Assembly: GCF_937616625.2 (NCBI RefSeq)
Contig: NC_065577.1
Span: 16,815,501-16,879,500 of the forward strand
From: Mercurialis annua
Lineage: Eukaryota; Streptophyta; Magnoliopsida; Malpighiales; Euphorbiaceae
Direction: 5' to 3'
Length of the DNA stretch: 64,000 bases
Under the pieces are notes generated by a model. That model was not told the DNA's origin. It made no database searches and was given only the letters and a program-made list of their open reading frames with translations. Shown here piece after piece: positions 1 to 12,104 of the stretch; positions within the stretch are counted from its first letter, which is position 1, and each line of letters begins with the position of its first letter. The position numbers and the translations under genes are program-made.

Positions 1-1545
1 AAAATGGAATCATACATGATTCGATTTCTTTGGAAAGGGGATGTGTCAAACCGGGTTCTGAGTAAGGTTTCGTGGAAGACTATTTGCCAAGACTATGATA
101 AAGGGGGTTTGGGCATCACTAACCTACATATCAGAAATCAAAGCCTCTTATTTAAATGGGTGTGGAAATTGAGGTGTGGCAACGATAATTCTCTTTGGTT
201 TAAGGTTATTTCTACTTGCTCGTTAGTTATAAATTGGGAGTGCCTTCTTAACGGGGATGCCAAGAAATTATCTTATATTTGGAAAGGAATTCGAAAATCA
301 TGTTGCTTAGATAATTTTGCATGGGATATCTTTATTGCAAATATTAGATTTGACGTTGGCAGAGGCAATTCTATCTCTCTATGGAATGATAATTGGATGG
401 ATAATGGTCCGGCTTCTTTTTTATTCCCTAGGCTTTACAACCTTTCGAACCAAAAAAGAGCGTTTATTGATGAGATTTGGACTCGAGGTTGGCGTTGGAG
501 GCGTCGTTTGCGAGGATCAGAGGCCTTATTGTTCCAACCGTTACAAATCATTTTTGGTCGCCTGAATAGTACACTCACTACTGATGATGTGGTTTTATGG
601 AATTCTAATTCTGGTTTGTTTTCTCCAAACTCATTTTGTAGGTTTGTAAACAGAGCTATCCTTCTGGATAGAAACCATAATAACACAGGTCTGAATATAA
701 ATGTTGAAGCAAATGATATCAGACCTGCTGCTGTAAACGTTTCTTCAAGAACTGCTGCTGCTCACCGATTTTTTGCAGGAGGCGGGACTGGATTGGCGAG
801 TGAGGCTGTCTTATCAGGTATGGATATCACAGCTAGGAGGTTTGGCCATTTCCACGAAACTGTAGCTGCTATTCAGTCCTCACGACCACCAATTGAAGAA
901 TTGAACACTGATGCTCCTCATCTTTTTGCTTCACGGTATCAGCTAGCTGCTGAAATAATTGTGGAGGACAATGGCAATTCAGTTAATAGAGATGTTGCTA
1001 CCCATGTTCAAAACAGTACCATTCCGTTTATGGTCGTTTGGAAATCAACAGCTCCTCCTCGAGTTAAGTTCTTCATTTGGCTTGCTTTACATAATAGAGT
1101 TCCGTCACTAGATTTTTTGGTTAGACGTACTATTATTACAATGGATAATTCTTTGTGCTCTCTTTGCAATGTTGTCGAAACGCAAGCACACATTCTTATT
1201 CATTGTGATTTCGCTAGAAGTATTTGGAATGGTATACTTCAGAAGATTGACCTGACTTGGATTTTTCCGGGTACATTTGAAGACTTCATGATTCAATGGG
1301 AGAGTATTGTTCATAGAGGTCCGTATCGAAAACTATGGCAGACTTTATGGTTTCTTGTGATTTGGGAGTTATGGAAGTGCAGGAATGCCAGAGTTTTTTC
1401 AAACTCGGTCACTAATAAGGATACAATGATTTTTAATTGCTTCATGAAAGCAGTCTTTTTCTTTAAAGGTTGTAATAGAGATTTTTCTTATTCAGGGTTG
1501 TATTTTTTTAGAAATCCTTATGCCATTTTGTTCTCGGATTCTTGA
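1..1545 (+). CDS. LINE ORF2 C-terminal part (reverse transcriptase tail and zf-RVT), partial
   Basis: This is the C-terminal part of the polyprotein a LINE uses for target-primed reverse transcription. The frame is open from base 1, so the ATG at 4 is only the first one visible. Near the start, KGGLGITNLHIRN and the nearby LFKWVWKL are typical of the region after the RT palm in plant LINEs. A zf-RVT domain follows at about residues 340-405: APPRVKFFIWLALHNRVPS, then CSLC (C385, C388) and a paired His/Cys (H396, C401). The catalytic palm would lie upstream of the window. Between about residues 225 and 340 there is an Ala/Ser-rich stretch I do not recognise, where related proteins usually have a short linker. 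No stop interrupts the visible part. Confidence 0.85.
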   Translation, partial: KMESYMIRFLWKGDVSNRVLSKVSWKTICQDYDKGGLGITNLHIRNQSLLFKWVWKLRCGNDNSLWFKVISTCSLVINWECLLNGDAKKLSYIWKGIRKSCCLDNFAWDIFIANIRFDVGRGNSISLWNDNWMDNGPASFLFPRLYNLSNQKRAFIDEIWTRGWRWRRRLRGSEALLFQPLQIIFGRLNSTLTTDDVVLWNSNSGLFSPNSFCRFVNRAILLDRNHNNTGLNINVEANDIRPAAVNVSSRTAAAHRFFAGGGTGLASEAVLSGMDITARRFGHFHETVAAIQSSRPPIEELNTDAPHLFASRYQLAAEIIVEDNGNSVNRDVATHVQNSTIPFMVVWKSTAPPRVKFFIWLALHNRVPSLDFLVRRTIITMDNSLCSLCNVVETQAHILIHCDFARSIWNGILQKIDLTWIFPGTFEDFMIQWESIVHRGPYRKLWQTLWFLVIWELWKCRNARVFSNSVTNKDTMIFNCFMKAVFFFKGCNRDFSYSGLYFFRNPYAILFSDS

Positions 1546-1670
1546 TTTTGCCGCTCTCTAAACTGTAGCCTCTAGTACACCTTTCGTGTGTCACTTCTTG
1601 TGCGAAAGTTTAGAGTTTTAGACTCTGCCACTCTATGTGGCTTTTTAATATACTATTATTCATCAAAAAA
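1..1670 (+). mobile_element. 3' part of an L1-type LINE
   Basis: The window opens inside a non-LTR retrotransposon. A long frame encodes the C-terminal part of a LINE reverse-transcriptase protein and ends at 1545. About 120 bp of 3' UTR follow and end in a short A-run near 1663-1670. Just after the A-run the sequence becomes the array sequence also seen at about 16104, 21426, 23645, 38269 and 40497. The LINE therefore inserted into the downstream flank of unit U1. The 5' end and the other target-site copy lie outside the window. Confidence 0.9.
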
Positions 1671-2183
1671 AATTATAAATAATTACTTATGCCATTACAA
1701 CGCAGAGATTTTATTACTGGTATACCGTATAAAGATTATTTAAACTGTAAATTTTGAGATTTATGGATAGCAAAAATTAAAAAAAATTCATACTTCTTTT
1801 ATTAATTTAATAAAAACATAAGTCGACTATGCTAGTTGTTGCTTTAATAACATGACTAATACCTTATTTATTTTACTTTATTCAGAATTTAATTGTGCAA
1901 TGAATTTTATATTTTTAAATATACGTCCATTATATACACATTGACATATATTTTATATTTAAAAAACAATTAAATTATGTATTTGTCTTCTAATATTCCT
2001 GCTTGTAAAATGTGAGCATTATTTTTTCGATTTTTTTATAAAATTTTCGATTAAAAAAAATGGAATTTCATAGTGCTATAATACAAAGTAATTGATATTA
2101 TCCTATGTATTCCATAAAAAATAATTGAACTTAAGATGTTTTTATTATGTTTTATTTTTAAATTTTACAAAGTGATTATTACA
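1671..2183. repeat. Unit U1, remnant of the gene's downstream flank
   Basis: AT-rich non-coding sequence matching 16104-16611 in U2 and the same region of the other units. It is cut on the left by the LINE and on the right by solo LTR A1. No gene is seen. The last five bases, TTACA at 2179-2183, are the left target-site copy of A1. Confidence 0.85.
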
Positions 2184-4762
2184 TATCACGACCCAGTTTC
2201 ATGGATCGCGACCAGCGCTAGGGTATGGGTATGGTTGTACCAAAACCCGTAACAAGCCTTGCGGATAAAAATCAAACATACAAAGTAATATAACAACTTA
2301 AATATAATTACTTACATTAAATAATAAATAACCAGAGTTAAACAAATAAGTATGCCAAAGCATAAAATAAAGCCAGTCAGACCAATCCGACAAACATCTA
2401 ATATAATATGGACTTCTAGTTTACTACTGCGATCTATGAATAAAAATCAGTTTGACAATTTATTTAAAATAAAATAAACCTCCGAAGAATAAAAGGATCG
2501 GAGTGGACCAACTTTCAAATCATAAACCTGGAAAATTTAGAAAAACAACGGGGTCAGATATACTAAGATGAGTTCGCAATACTATTTACATTTATTAAGT
2601 TTAAAACCCTTAAATCACAACATTTTATACTAATATAATATGATTATGGAAATACAGTATTGAAATGATCCCAGCGTGAGTATGACATATCATACCGAAA
2701 AATATAAACCCAGAGTGAACGGGAACAAATCCTCGTCATATATATATATATACCAGCGTAAGCAAGACTTTAGTCTGCCGATTCCCAGAGTACTTACCGG
2801 TGCACACAGTCTCGATACAAGCCTATCGAGTAGCTCGTTTCAATCCAGATCCATAATCGCTTAAAACAGTTTAAAAGCATTTATAATATTAAAATAAATT
2901 GCGGTACTTAATAAAGCGGTAAATAGCACTACAAACTCACTGCTTGCTAATCCATGTGAAAACCTGACAAGCGACAAAACCTGAATCGACTCCGAAGCAC
3001 GCACAGTCGACATAGGACTAGCACAATACTATTAAAATCTACCCCTAACTCTATAGAGTACTAGACACCACATAAGACTAGCACAATACCGAATCAAGCA
3101 TAAACGTAGCCAGAATAGAATGAGCAAATAATCACGTAATGACCCGAGTCAAAAATGAACCACATCGAGTAGCACAATCAAATAAATAAATAAGCCAAGT
3201 CTATTGGGTTCCGCTTTAAAATCCGTTCCTGAAAATATTACTTAAATAATAAATAAATAATAACTTAAATCCATTTTCTCAAATATTGGGTTAGCCGAGT
3301 TACCAATAACTACCAAGCTACCTCACATGTCGGGTGACCCAAGTCTAACCCGACCCAAAATATTTTATCAAAATATAAACCAGAGTTTATAATTCCCAAA
3401 AATCACTTTAATAAAATAAACATAATCATATCCAATTATAAATCATAGTTTACAATTATAGAATCAACTTGATAAAATAATAAATCAATATTTAAAACGG
3501 AACCCAATAGCTTTAACTTCAAGTAGCCCAAATTACAATCAAAAATTTAATCTAAAATAAGTTAAGAAGACGTTTTAAAAGTTAAAAAGTAACTTTAGCC
3601 AAAATGACGCAACAAGCCATAATTTTTGAAAACGATAATTTTCCAAGTAATTATTCGATTAAAAAGATTAATCAAATGTCATTTCAATATATAATAATCA
3701 ATTTAAGATCGAATATTATCTTTATTTATAAAATAATACTAACTAATTACTAAATTGGAAATCAAAATGATATTCGAACGTTCGGTTTCAATCGTCAATT
3801 AAAATTAATCAGTACCCTTTTTATTACTCAAAAGAATCAACCAATCAAAAGAACCAAACCAATTATGAAGGACTAATAAGTTTAAGGGATCCAAATATTA
3901 TAATAAAGAATAACAGTCTAAATTAAATTTAAGATTATACTCAAATATAATGTTGATATTTTAAAAAAATAATATTATAAAATATTACCGGTTATCTGAT
4001 GTAATCAAAATTAGAAATATTCAATTTGAATAAAAGTAATATCATAGTACTGATGGTAATTATAATTATCAGAGATATTTATTTGTGCAAGTATTGAGGT
4101 ATTAAAAATGTAAACGAACAATTTAATGTTGTATACGCAAATCACATAATAAATCATAATATAATTGGTCTTCTAAAAGAACAGTTTGATGAATACTAAA
4201 ATTATAAACATAATTACTTAATACTATTATTACAAATCTAAAAGGATGAACTGATGATGTAAACGCAGAACATATGATAAATCATAATTTGGTCTTCTTT
4301 TAATAGCATTTAGGAGACAAGTTTTTTAATAACCCATAACATATATAGAAGACAAAAAGATAATGGACATAAAACATAACAAAAAAATTAGAGATATTAT
4401 AACCACATAGACATGATTAAAATGGTGGCTCACGGAATTTTAAAGCAAGTACAAAAAATAAAGGATTAAAGGATATGACATTACCTATATTATGATTGTA
4501 GACGAAAGAAATGAAAACTGAAAATAATTTGGACAGTATCGCACTCCGCCGTCAGAATAATGAAATGAGAATGTCTAAGTTTTGTTCTTAAATTAGGGTA
4601 ACAAAAGTAAGGTTACACATATATAAATAAAGGTGAATTAGGGCTAAAATATATTTGGATGAGTTTTAAAAAATATTTATTTATAAAATTTTATCTCAAA
4701 ATTCAAATTTTAAAATATAACATGTGGAAAAAAAACCGAGAATAAAAATATGGGATATTACA
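2184..4762 (-). mobile_element. Solo LTR A1 (gypsy type)
   Basis: Read on the minus strand it starts TGTAATATCCC and ends GGGTCGTGATA, flanked by the 5-bp duplication TTACA (2179-2183 and 4763-4767). It is 2579 bp with no internal region, primer site or second LTR, so it is a solo LTR left by LTR-LTR recombination. The last base pair is TA rather than CA, and copies A2 and A3 share this. The terminal ~70 bp match LTRs B, C and D closely. Short open frames inside, such as the one at 2676-2864, have no coding signal. Bases 4763-4839 between A1 and B1 are unit U1 sequence. Confidence 0.9.
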
Positions 4763-4839
4763 TTACACTCTTCATTATTCGATGCGTAGCATAAGTAGTG
4801 CACCGTTTGGACATTGAGAACATAATTGACGAGATTGCA

Positions 4840-7735
4840 TGTAATACCCCGTATTTTTATTTGATTTTTTTTTTCTTCTGGAAAACTTGCGGTAATAATT
4901 TGAGTCGTTCGTTAATTAAGTCGTGGTTCGATTCACGTTTGTTGTATTTGAGTCGGGTTGGTCCAATAATTATTTAAGGCCATGAAAGCCATAAAGCCCA
5001 TGCATGCTTTAAGTTTCATTATTATCTTGAATTCTATTGGCCCATGTATTTCTTTTCTTCACATCCATACAAATGATTATGAATTAATAATAAACCCATG
5101 CATACAGCCCATTAAACTTTCATGCTCAGGTTAAGTCCAAAACCTTAACTATTGTTTGAAAAAAAAATGTAGTGCTGCATTACTTTTCTTTTTCTTTATT
5201 TATAAACTTTTTTTTAACCTTTTAAAATCGTTTTAAAATCCTAATTCATTCCACACTTTACACAAATCCTAGCCGTCATTTTTTCTTCATGATTCGCTGA
5301 GTTCATACGTCCAAAACTCCTCTCCAACTGCTGAAATAATTCGCATTGAATAGGAATCCGTCTCGGTCGTAGTAGACTCAATCATCTACAGTCTTAAGCC
5401 TTGAAATCGTAATTTGGTACGTTAATCTCTTCGTTATTTGAGCGGTCGTGTTATCGTTTTAAATGATATTGTTGGCTGCGTTACTTCTTTTTGGTTTCTG
5501 CCAATTCTTGTTCTTTGCTATGGCCATATATATGTTGTCCTTAGAGTAATAACTGTTAGGGGTTACCCTTAACCAATTAATTATTGATTATTTAATTTTC
5601 TTTTAGTTGGCCTTGTTGTTTGATATAGAAACTAAATATTTTGTTTGGCCTTGTTTACATCGTTAAGCTTTTGTTCGTTGATGATTTTATGGCAGTATGA
5701 ACACTTAGGATATGGCCGTTTATATCCTTAATTTTCTGTCAGAATGTGCTCACTTGGTTTGGTTAGTGTTTGTTACAGTTAGTATAGAGTTCCTCATTAT
5801 TATTATTTTTCCTTGTGTTCGTGGTGAAGAATTGGCGGGAATGGGGTTGACTTAAATGAGTGTTGCTTTTGTCCCTTGATTCAATGTTATGGCATTTAAT
5901 GGGTTAATTTATATGGGGGTAGTGGCCATCGTTCTTTTAATTGAATTCCTTATTATTAGCTACTGCTTGTATTTGATTTCTTGATTTTGGTTTATGAAGA
6001 TGATGATGTGGCGTTGTATGATTGGCTATTATAATTGATTTTTGGCTAAATGGTGGTTTTAGTCATTGAATTCTTATGTATTAAATCCATTGATTCCTAA
6101 ACTTATCTTTTAACAGTTTTAATTGATTTTTGATTTAAATTTACAAAAGTGGCTTCGACTTATTAATTAACGATTTAAATAATAATATTATTTATAATTT
6201 GAAATTACTTTGGGCGTTAATACTTTAAATTTAAATTAATATTAATTTTATTATAGTTTATATGTGATTTTATATATCAACAATATTAAATAAGAATTGG
6301 GGATTTTACTTAATTTGAAAGATTGTCGAATTAGATATATTATTTTTAATACCTATAAATAATATTTGAGTTATTTGAAAATTAAATTAATAATTATTAA
6401 TAATTATTATTTAATTAATAATTTGAGATTTTGGCTTAGCGTGCCAATTTGGCTAAATTTGTAATTTAGCCTTTCTAATTATTTATTGATTTATTTAAGA
6501 AGATATTTTGCCGGTAATTTTTAATTACTTGAGTTTCAAGCTATTGAGTTCTATTTTGATATTAATTAATATTTTATTTAATATTAATTATAAACTGTAG
6601 TTTATAAACTCTGGTTTTATGGTTGGGTCGGTTTGAACTTGGGTCACCGACATGTGGGCTTAGCTTGGTAGTTTTGAAAAACTCGGCTAATCCACTATTT
6701 GAGGAATTGATTTTATTTATCAATTAAATATTATTTTAATAATATTTTCGGATTGGATTTAAGTGCGAACTCAATAGTCTTGAATTAATTACGGCATTAC
6801 AATTTATTTGAGAATTGTGTTTCTTTGTGATTTATCTGGTTATTTAATTGTGCTAGTCCTACGTGGTGTCTAGTGATCTTAGAGTTAGGGGTCGTACGGA
6901 TATTAACCTATTTATTATTTTAGACCCATCGACTGCTCGTGCTTCGGAGTGTACGCAGGGTTAGCTGTTTGCCAAGATCACGTGGATAAGCAAGCAGTGA
7001 GTTCATAGTGCTATTTACCGCTTTATTAAGTACCGCATCGTATTTTAATATTATAAATGCTTTTGAACTGTTTTTACGGATTATGGATCTGGATTGAAAC
7101 GAGCTACTCGATAGGCTTGTATTGAGACTGTGTGCACCGGTGAGTACTCTGGGAAACGGCAGACTAAAGTCTTGCTTACGCTGGTATATATTTTTGACGA
7201 GGATTTGTTCCCGTCCACTCTGGGTTTATCAGTATGCTATGTCATACTTACGCTGGGATCATTTCAATACTGTTTATCCATAATCATATTATATTAGTAT
7301 AAAATGTTTTGATTTAAGGGTTTTAAACTTAATAAATGTAAATAGTATTGCGAACTCATCTCAGTATATCTGACCCCGCTGTTTTCCCAAATTTTCCAGG
7401 TTTATGATTTGAAAGCTGGTCCACTCCGATTCTTTTGATTCTTCGGAGGTTTTTATGTTATTTTAACTAGTTACTGTTTTCGAACTCTTAGACCGCAGTA
7501 GAACTAGTTTATTATATATTATATTGATATTACACTCTGGGATTATCGATTTGATCGATTATTTATTAGAACTGTAATATAAATTGCTATACTTAGGTTG
7601 GAGTCTCGGTTGCCTCCGAGCAGTTTTCTGCAGGTTAAAATATTTAATTGTTTTCCGCAAGGCTTGCTACGGGTTTTGGTACAACCATACCCATAACCTA
7701 GCGCCGGTCACGATTCATGAAGTTGGGTCGTGACA
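4840..7735 (+). repeat. 5' LTR of B1
   Basis: 2896 bp, TG...CA. It is shorter than the 3' LTR mainly because about 75 bp are missing near 7565, where a direct repeat ATTTAT bounds the missing part (compare 14815-14895). A CACGTG G-box lies at 6979-6984. Other differences from the 3' LTR are scattered single bases. Confidence 0.9.
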
Positions 7736-7739
7736 AAGT

Positions 7740-7751
7740 TGGTATCAGAGC
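7740..7751 (+). other. Primer-binding site of B1 (tRNA-iMet)
   Basis: TGGTATCAGAGC, four bases after the 5' LTR, is complementary to the 3' end of plant initiator methionine tRNA, the usual primer of Ty3/gypsy elements. Confidence 0.9.
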
Positions 7752-10700
7752 TTTGGTTTCAAACCAAGGACATTTGCTTGCTATGTGTTTACTCTGTTAG
7801 GTCGTTATTGAGTCATAGGTACTACTGCGGAATTAGGTTCATGTCTTGTCTTTGAAACGTCATCTTTTGATTTTAAAAACTTTCTGCCTACACCGATAGG
7901 ATTGCGTCGAGTCAGACATTATTTATGCTTTGATTTGATGTTTTTATTTTATTACATTGATGTTATTTCACTTGGGTGATTTAATTGCTTTTGATTTATC
8001 TGAAAAATCTTATGTTGGTAATTTTCTTTAAGTCATGCTTGGGTATGATGTTATTTCCTTATCATGTTGATGATGCGTTTCACTAGGTGATAATACTTTG
8101 GCTTTTATGCCTTTAATGATGTTGTTGACGTTAGATTATTTGTGAGTATTTCTGGCTTTGTCCTTGAGTTTTGATTTCTAAAAATTAATATTTTGTCAGT
8201 CTTTGACATTGTTTTGGGTTTAAATGATTTTTGACCGAAAAATCTTTTTCACGTTTTATGAATTACGTTGTTGTCCACGTATTGGTTTCAAATTACCATA
8301 AGGATATTGTTTTTGTCTAACTGGTGTTTTGACGCAAAAAGTCAAATGGATAGTCTGAACACGACACCCTAAAATATTATTTTCAGTATCTTGCCAGTAA
8401 AATGAAATGCGTTTATTTCAAAGTTTTACATTTGACTAAGGATTGGAAAAGGGTTGTTATTTTGAAAATAAAATGGAATTGTTTTAAAAAAAATGTTACG
8501 TCTAGCTCGGTATTTTCAAAATGATTATTTTGAAATAATATTTTTTTAAAGGCGATACCGATTTGATAATATAACATTAATTTTGTAATTTTACTATATT
8601 TCGATTTATCAAAGCTTTGGTGTTGGTCTTATGCTTGATTTACTAATTTTGATTGAAGCCAGTATTTCTGAAAGATTGTTAAAGAATAATTATTATTATT
8701 TTTTCACTTGGGAGATGAGTTGATGTTATTACTTTGGGTGAAGTCGAGCTACCTATTTTAAAAATATTGAGATTTATTTTCAAAAGACGTTTCTTTACGG
8801 ATTTGAAAATGTGTTGCATACGTTTTATAAATGGATATTATGGGTTTGACTTGGGTCACCCAGATTTGGAGTTGAGCTTGGAAGTGGTAATCACTCGGCT
8901 AACTCGATGATTTTAAATTGAGGCGTTTGGGAACAATTATATCTATTGTTTTATAAAAGAGGTTTTTGGAAAATGATCTTAAAACTGTGGGGCTCGACAC
9001 GAACTTGAAACCTATTTTGTAAATTTTATTTTTTTTATCGAAGTGGATTTTGATAAGTACTTTTGACCAGTATCTTTATTAATTTTGATTTGAGTTGATG
9101 TGTTGAAAATGTTATTGTATAAGTTATATTTTCCTTAATTTCGGGTTGTTTTGAGTTTTCACCATGTCGGTGGGAACTCATTGGCCATATAAGATGTTGC
9201 ATGCTTAATTTTTTTTTTTTGGAATTACATTGGTTAGCTACCCAAATGAGCAATTGTTTTACTGCAAGATGCTTAAGTGTTTTTCGGATGTGTGATCAAT
9301 TCTTGACCTATACTACTGTGTTATTATTCTTGTCTATAGTGTTTGATTAAGTTATGCCGTATCAGTTTTGTCCTCGTGGCCTCATTGTGTGGAGTACCAC
9401 GTGAGTTTATTTCTCGCTAGTATTTCTTTGGCCTAGCTTTGATATTGGTATCGATGTGCGTTTCGAACCTTTGTTTTGACCCTGCAATTAGTTAGATGTT
9501 CTAATTGGTTAGTTGGATCGAACGTTGGACTCTGAAAATCGAAGTTATTAATTTTGTCATCAAGACATTTGAGGAGCGATTCTCAAGAGCTGTTTGCAGA
9601 TTCGAATTTCGAATCTGTCCTGGCCAGAGGAAGGCGATTTGAGTTACTCAGTACCGGTGGAATGATTCTACTCGTGAGTGCTTACCTCGTGCGTGGAATT
9701 TCGAGCGATATGCATTTCTAGATCGAGTTCGTTGTGATAAATTATAGTATCAAAATCTTTTGGCTTTTGGCATTCTGGAAGAGGATGTGGAAACTGTATT
9801 CGAGGTAGATCAGTGTAGTAATACACTGGTGTTTTCATTGGGTAGATCGGTGAAACATCGAAACTGATAGTGGAGCTGTGAAGGCATTCGTATTGTTTGG
9901 TGTCTTTGGAAAAAAATTCAATTTGATTTGAGGAAGAATTCGTTATTAGGTAAATTTTAGTTTCCTTGTTGATGTTGGGTTATTTCGTTAATGACGATAC
10001 AAATTGGTGAACTAGGATAATGGAGATGGGCAAATATGTTAAAATGGGCGAGTGCACGTCTCACAAAGTGTAATGTCTAGAAAATGTTTCGAGGAAAACT
10101 TGATTTCAAATGCTAAATGGTTAAAGAAATTGAAATGTTTTTATCACGTAATTGTGCCCAGACATGTCGTAAACATGCATTTGAAATGCCACAAATAGGA
10201 AACTGCATCGAGCATGATCACTAATTAAAAGAGAAATAAATAATTGATACATGCATTTAGAACATTCATCACAACATTAAATGATTAAGGTTGAATGCAA
10301 CTCTTTGGGGATGAGAGCTGTCATCACCCTGGCGCACAATTATGTAAAATAAATTTTATCAATGGGACTTTTCAAGAAAAATATTTTTTTATAAACTCGT
10401 GAGTCATATTGTGAAAATGGTGTTTAAAAAGTTATTAAATTTCAAACGGTTTTGAAATTTTTAATTGGTTGAAAACTAGACAAATACTATGTGCTGACGG
10501 TGGTGGTTTTGGAGAGGTTGCTCAGTAAAAAATTATTCTATTCTGTTCGAGTATCAGTAATTAGTAAATAGGAACTATGGTTATAAGGTTGTACTCGAGG
10601 TTTAGTTCGGGTTTAAGAATCGTGTCAGCTTAGAGTATTTAATATTTGATAAGTTTTGATTTATGGAAATCGGTTATGCTCCGCGTGTTTATTTACACTG

Positions 10701-12090
10701 AAAGACTTAAAAGGGAATTTTGTTTTTCAGATTCGTTTTCGGTTCAAAAGTTTTGATACTGATATGAAAATTTTTCGTAAATAAAGGAATTCTTATTTGT
10801 GAAAATTTTAACATTTTGAGAAGTGAAGAAACTTTATCAGTTTTGATTTAAAAATAGATTTTAAGATTTTCTAATTGAACGATTTTATAATCATGAAATT
10901 ATTTGAAAGTAAGGTTTAGTTATATTCAAATTGAGAGTATTTTATTTTGTTGATACATTTACAAATAAAAGGACTTTTCAACGAGTTAATTATTTTTAAT
11001 TGAAAAATGAAATTAAACTGATGATGTTAGTAATTTCAAATTAAATGCGGATGGTATTATTATATACTTATTTTTTTTATAAAATTTTGTTTTGAGCAAA
11101 ACCAATAAACCGATTGACTGCGATTTGATCTAAATGATCTTCGGTAAGATTCGAGGTGTTAGTGATTGAGAAAAAAATTGGAGGATGAAAAATTCTGTTA
11201 TGAGAAGTTTGAATTATGTACTCTTTAGATTGGTTGAACCGTAACGATTCTAATGGTGTTTAGTTTTCAGCCGTTAATTGTGAGGGAACATTTAATCAGG
11301 ATGACATCTAGATTTGATGTTAAGTTTTCTCTTATGAGGTATTTGGTGTTGTGACCACTTTAAGAGATATAGAGTATAGGCGTTAAGGGATGTAAGATTA
11401 TTTTCAGTAAAGAGTGTTTGTAGGTTTTCGGTTTGTAGCTTTAGAGTTCGGTTTAGTAAAATTACGATTTGAAATTTTGGGGTTGTTCCTATATTTGTGG
11501 TGTTGCTTGGTAGTTTTCGAGACTTGAGTTTGTTCTTTGAAATTTTCCTCGTATAGCGTATTGATTATTTCTGCCTGAAAAAAAATAAATTTTTAAATCT
11601 TTCACATGTGGTGTTAGGAGAGTCGTTTGAGATATCAGATTTTTTTTAACTAAGAAATTTTCGCGTATGCGTGTGGTGAACATTCGAATTTTTGACTCAG
11701 TTTAAAATTTGAAGTCGTATTTCTATAAGTTGGGGAGAATGTCCGTAATATTTTCAGCGTATGTTCGGTTAAATTATGTTTCGTTTCGCTTGACTCTCTT
11801 TTAGTTGTGTTGATAATAGAATTACCTTGGGTGAGAACTTGGTTTAATTATTAAATTTTCGATGGTGTTTTGCTAAGGTTGATTTAGGCGGTTTTTATTT
11901 CGTTTCCGTTGAGTTATCACCTTGTCACAGAGTGATTTTTGGAATCAGAATTAATATGCGTAGTTGTCTCTTTCGTTCCGTTGCGAACGTGTTGCCCCGT
12001 ATTTTTTTTGAGTTACGTGTGATTTTATACGTGCTATAATTGATTTTATATTACTTTGCTTTTGTGGTAAATTCGAGGACGAATTTTTAA

Positions 12091-12104
12091 TAAGTTGGGG
12101 AGTA
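12091..12104 (+). other. Polypurine tract of B1
   Basis: TAAGTTGGGGAGTA directly precedes the 3' LTR, matching the tract of element D (58455-58468) except at the last bases. It would prime plus-strand DNA synthesis. Confidence 0.8.

Larger units (their letters stand above)
7736..12104 (+). other. Internal region of B1, no coding capacity
   Basis: The first ~350 bp are a leader clearly related to that of the coding element D at 53084-53439, including GAACTACTGCGGAATTAGG-like and TCTTTGAAACGTCATC stretches. Beyond the place where D's gag begins I find no frame longer than about 70 codons and no RT, integrase or zinc-knuckle motif on either strand. A second purine tract like the true one lies at 11725-11741, about 370 bp before the 3' LTR. 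Confidence 0.85.

Noticed and set aside
2676..2864. 62-codon frame in solo LTR A1, kept in A3
   Set aside because: Shared only by descent; A2 already breaks it, and it is repeat-rich LTR sequence.
9035..9253. Small minus-strand frame in the B interior, also at 31089 and 61277
   Set aside because: It repeats because B is repeated. It has no domain or composition sign of coding, and 61277 runs into an LTR.
9560..9720. Possible gag relic in the B interior
   Set aside because: A few residues resemble gag wording, but stops and frame changes break every attempt and nothing can be aligned by eye.
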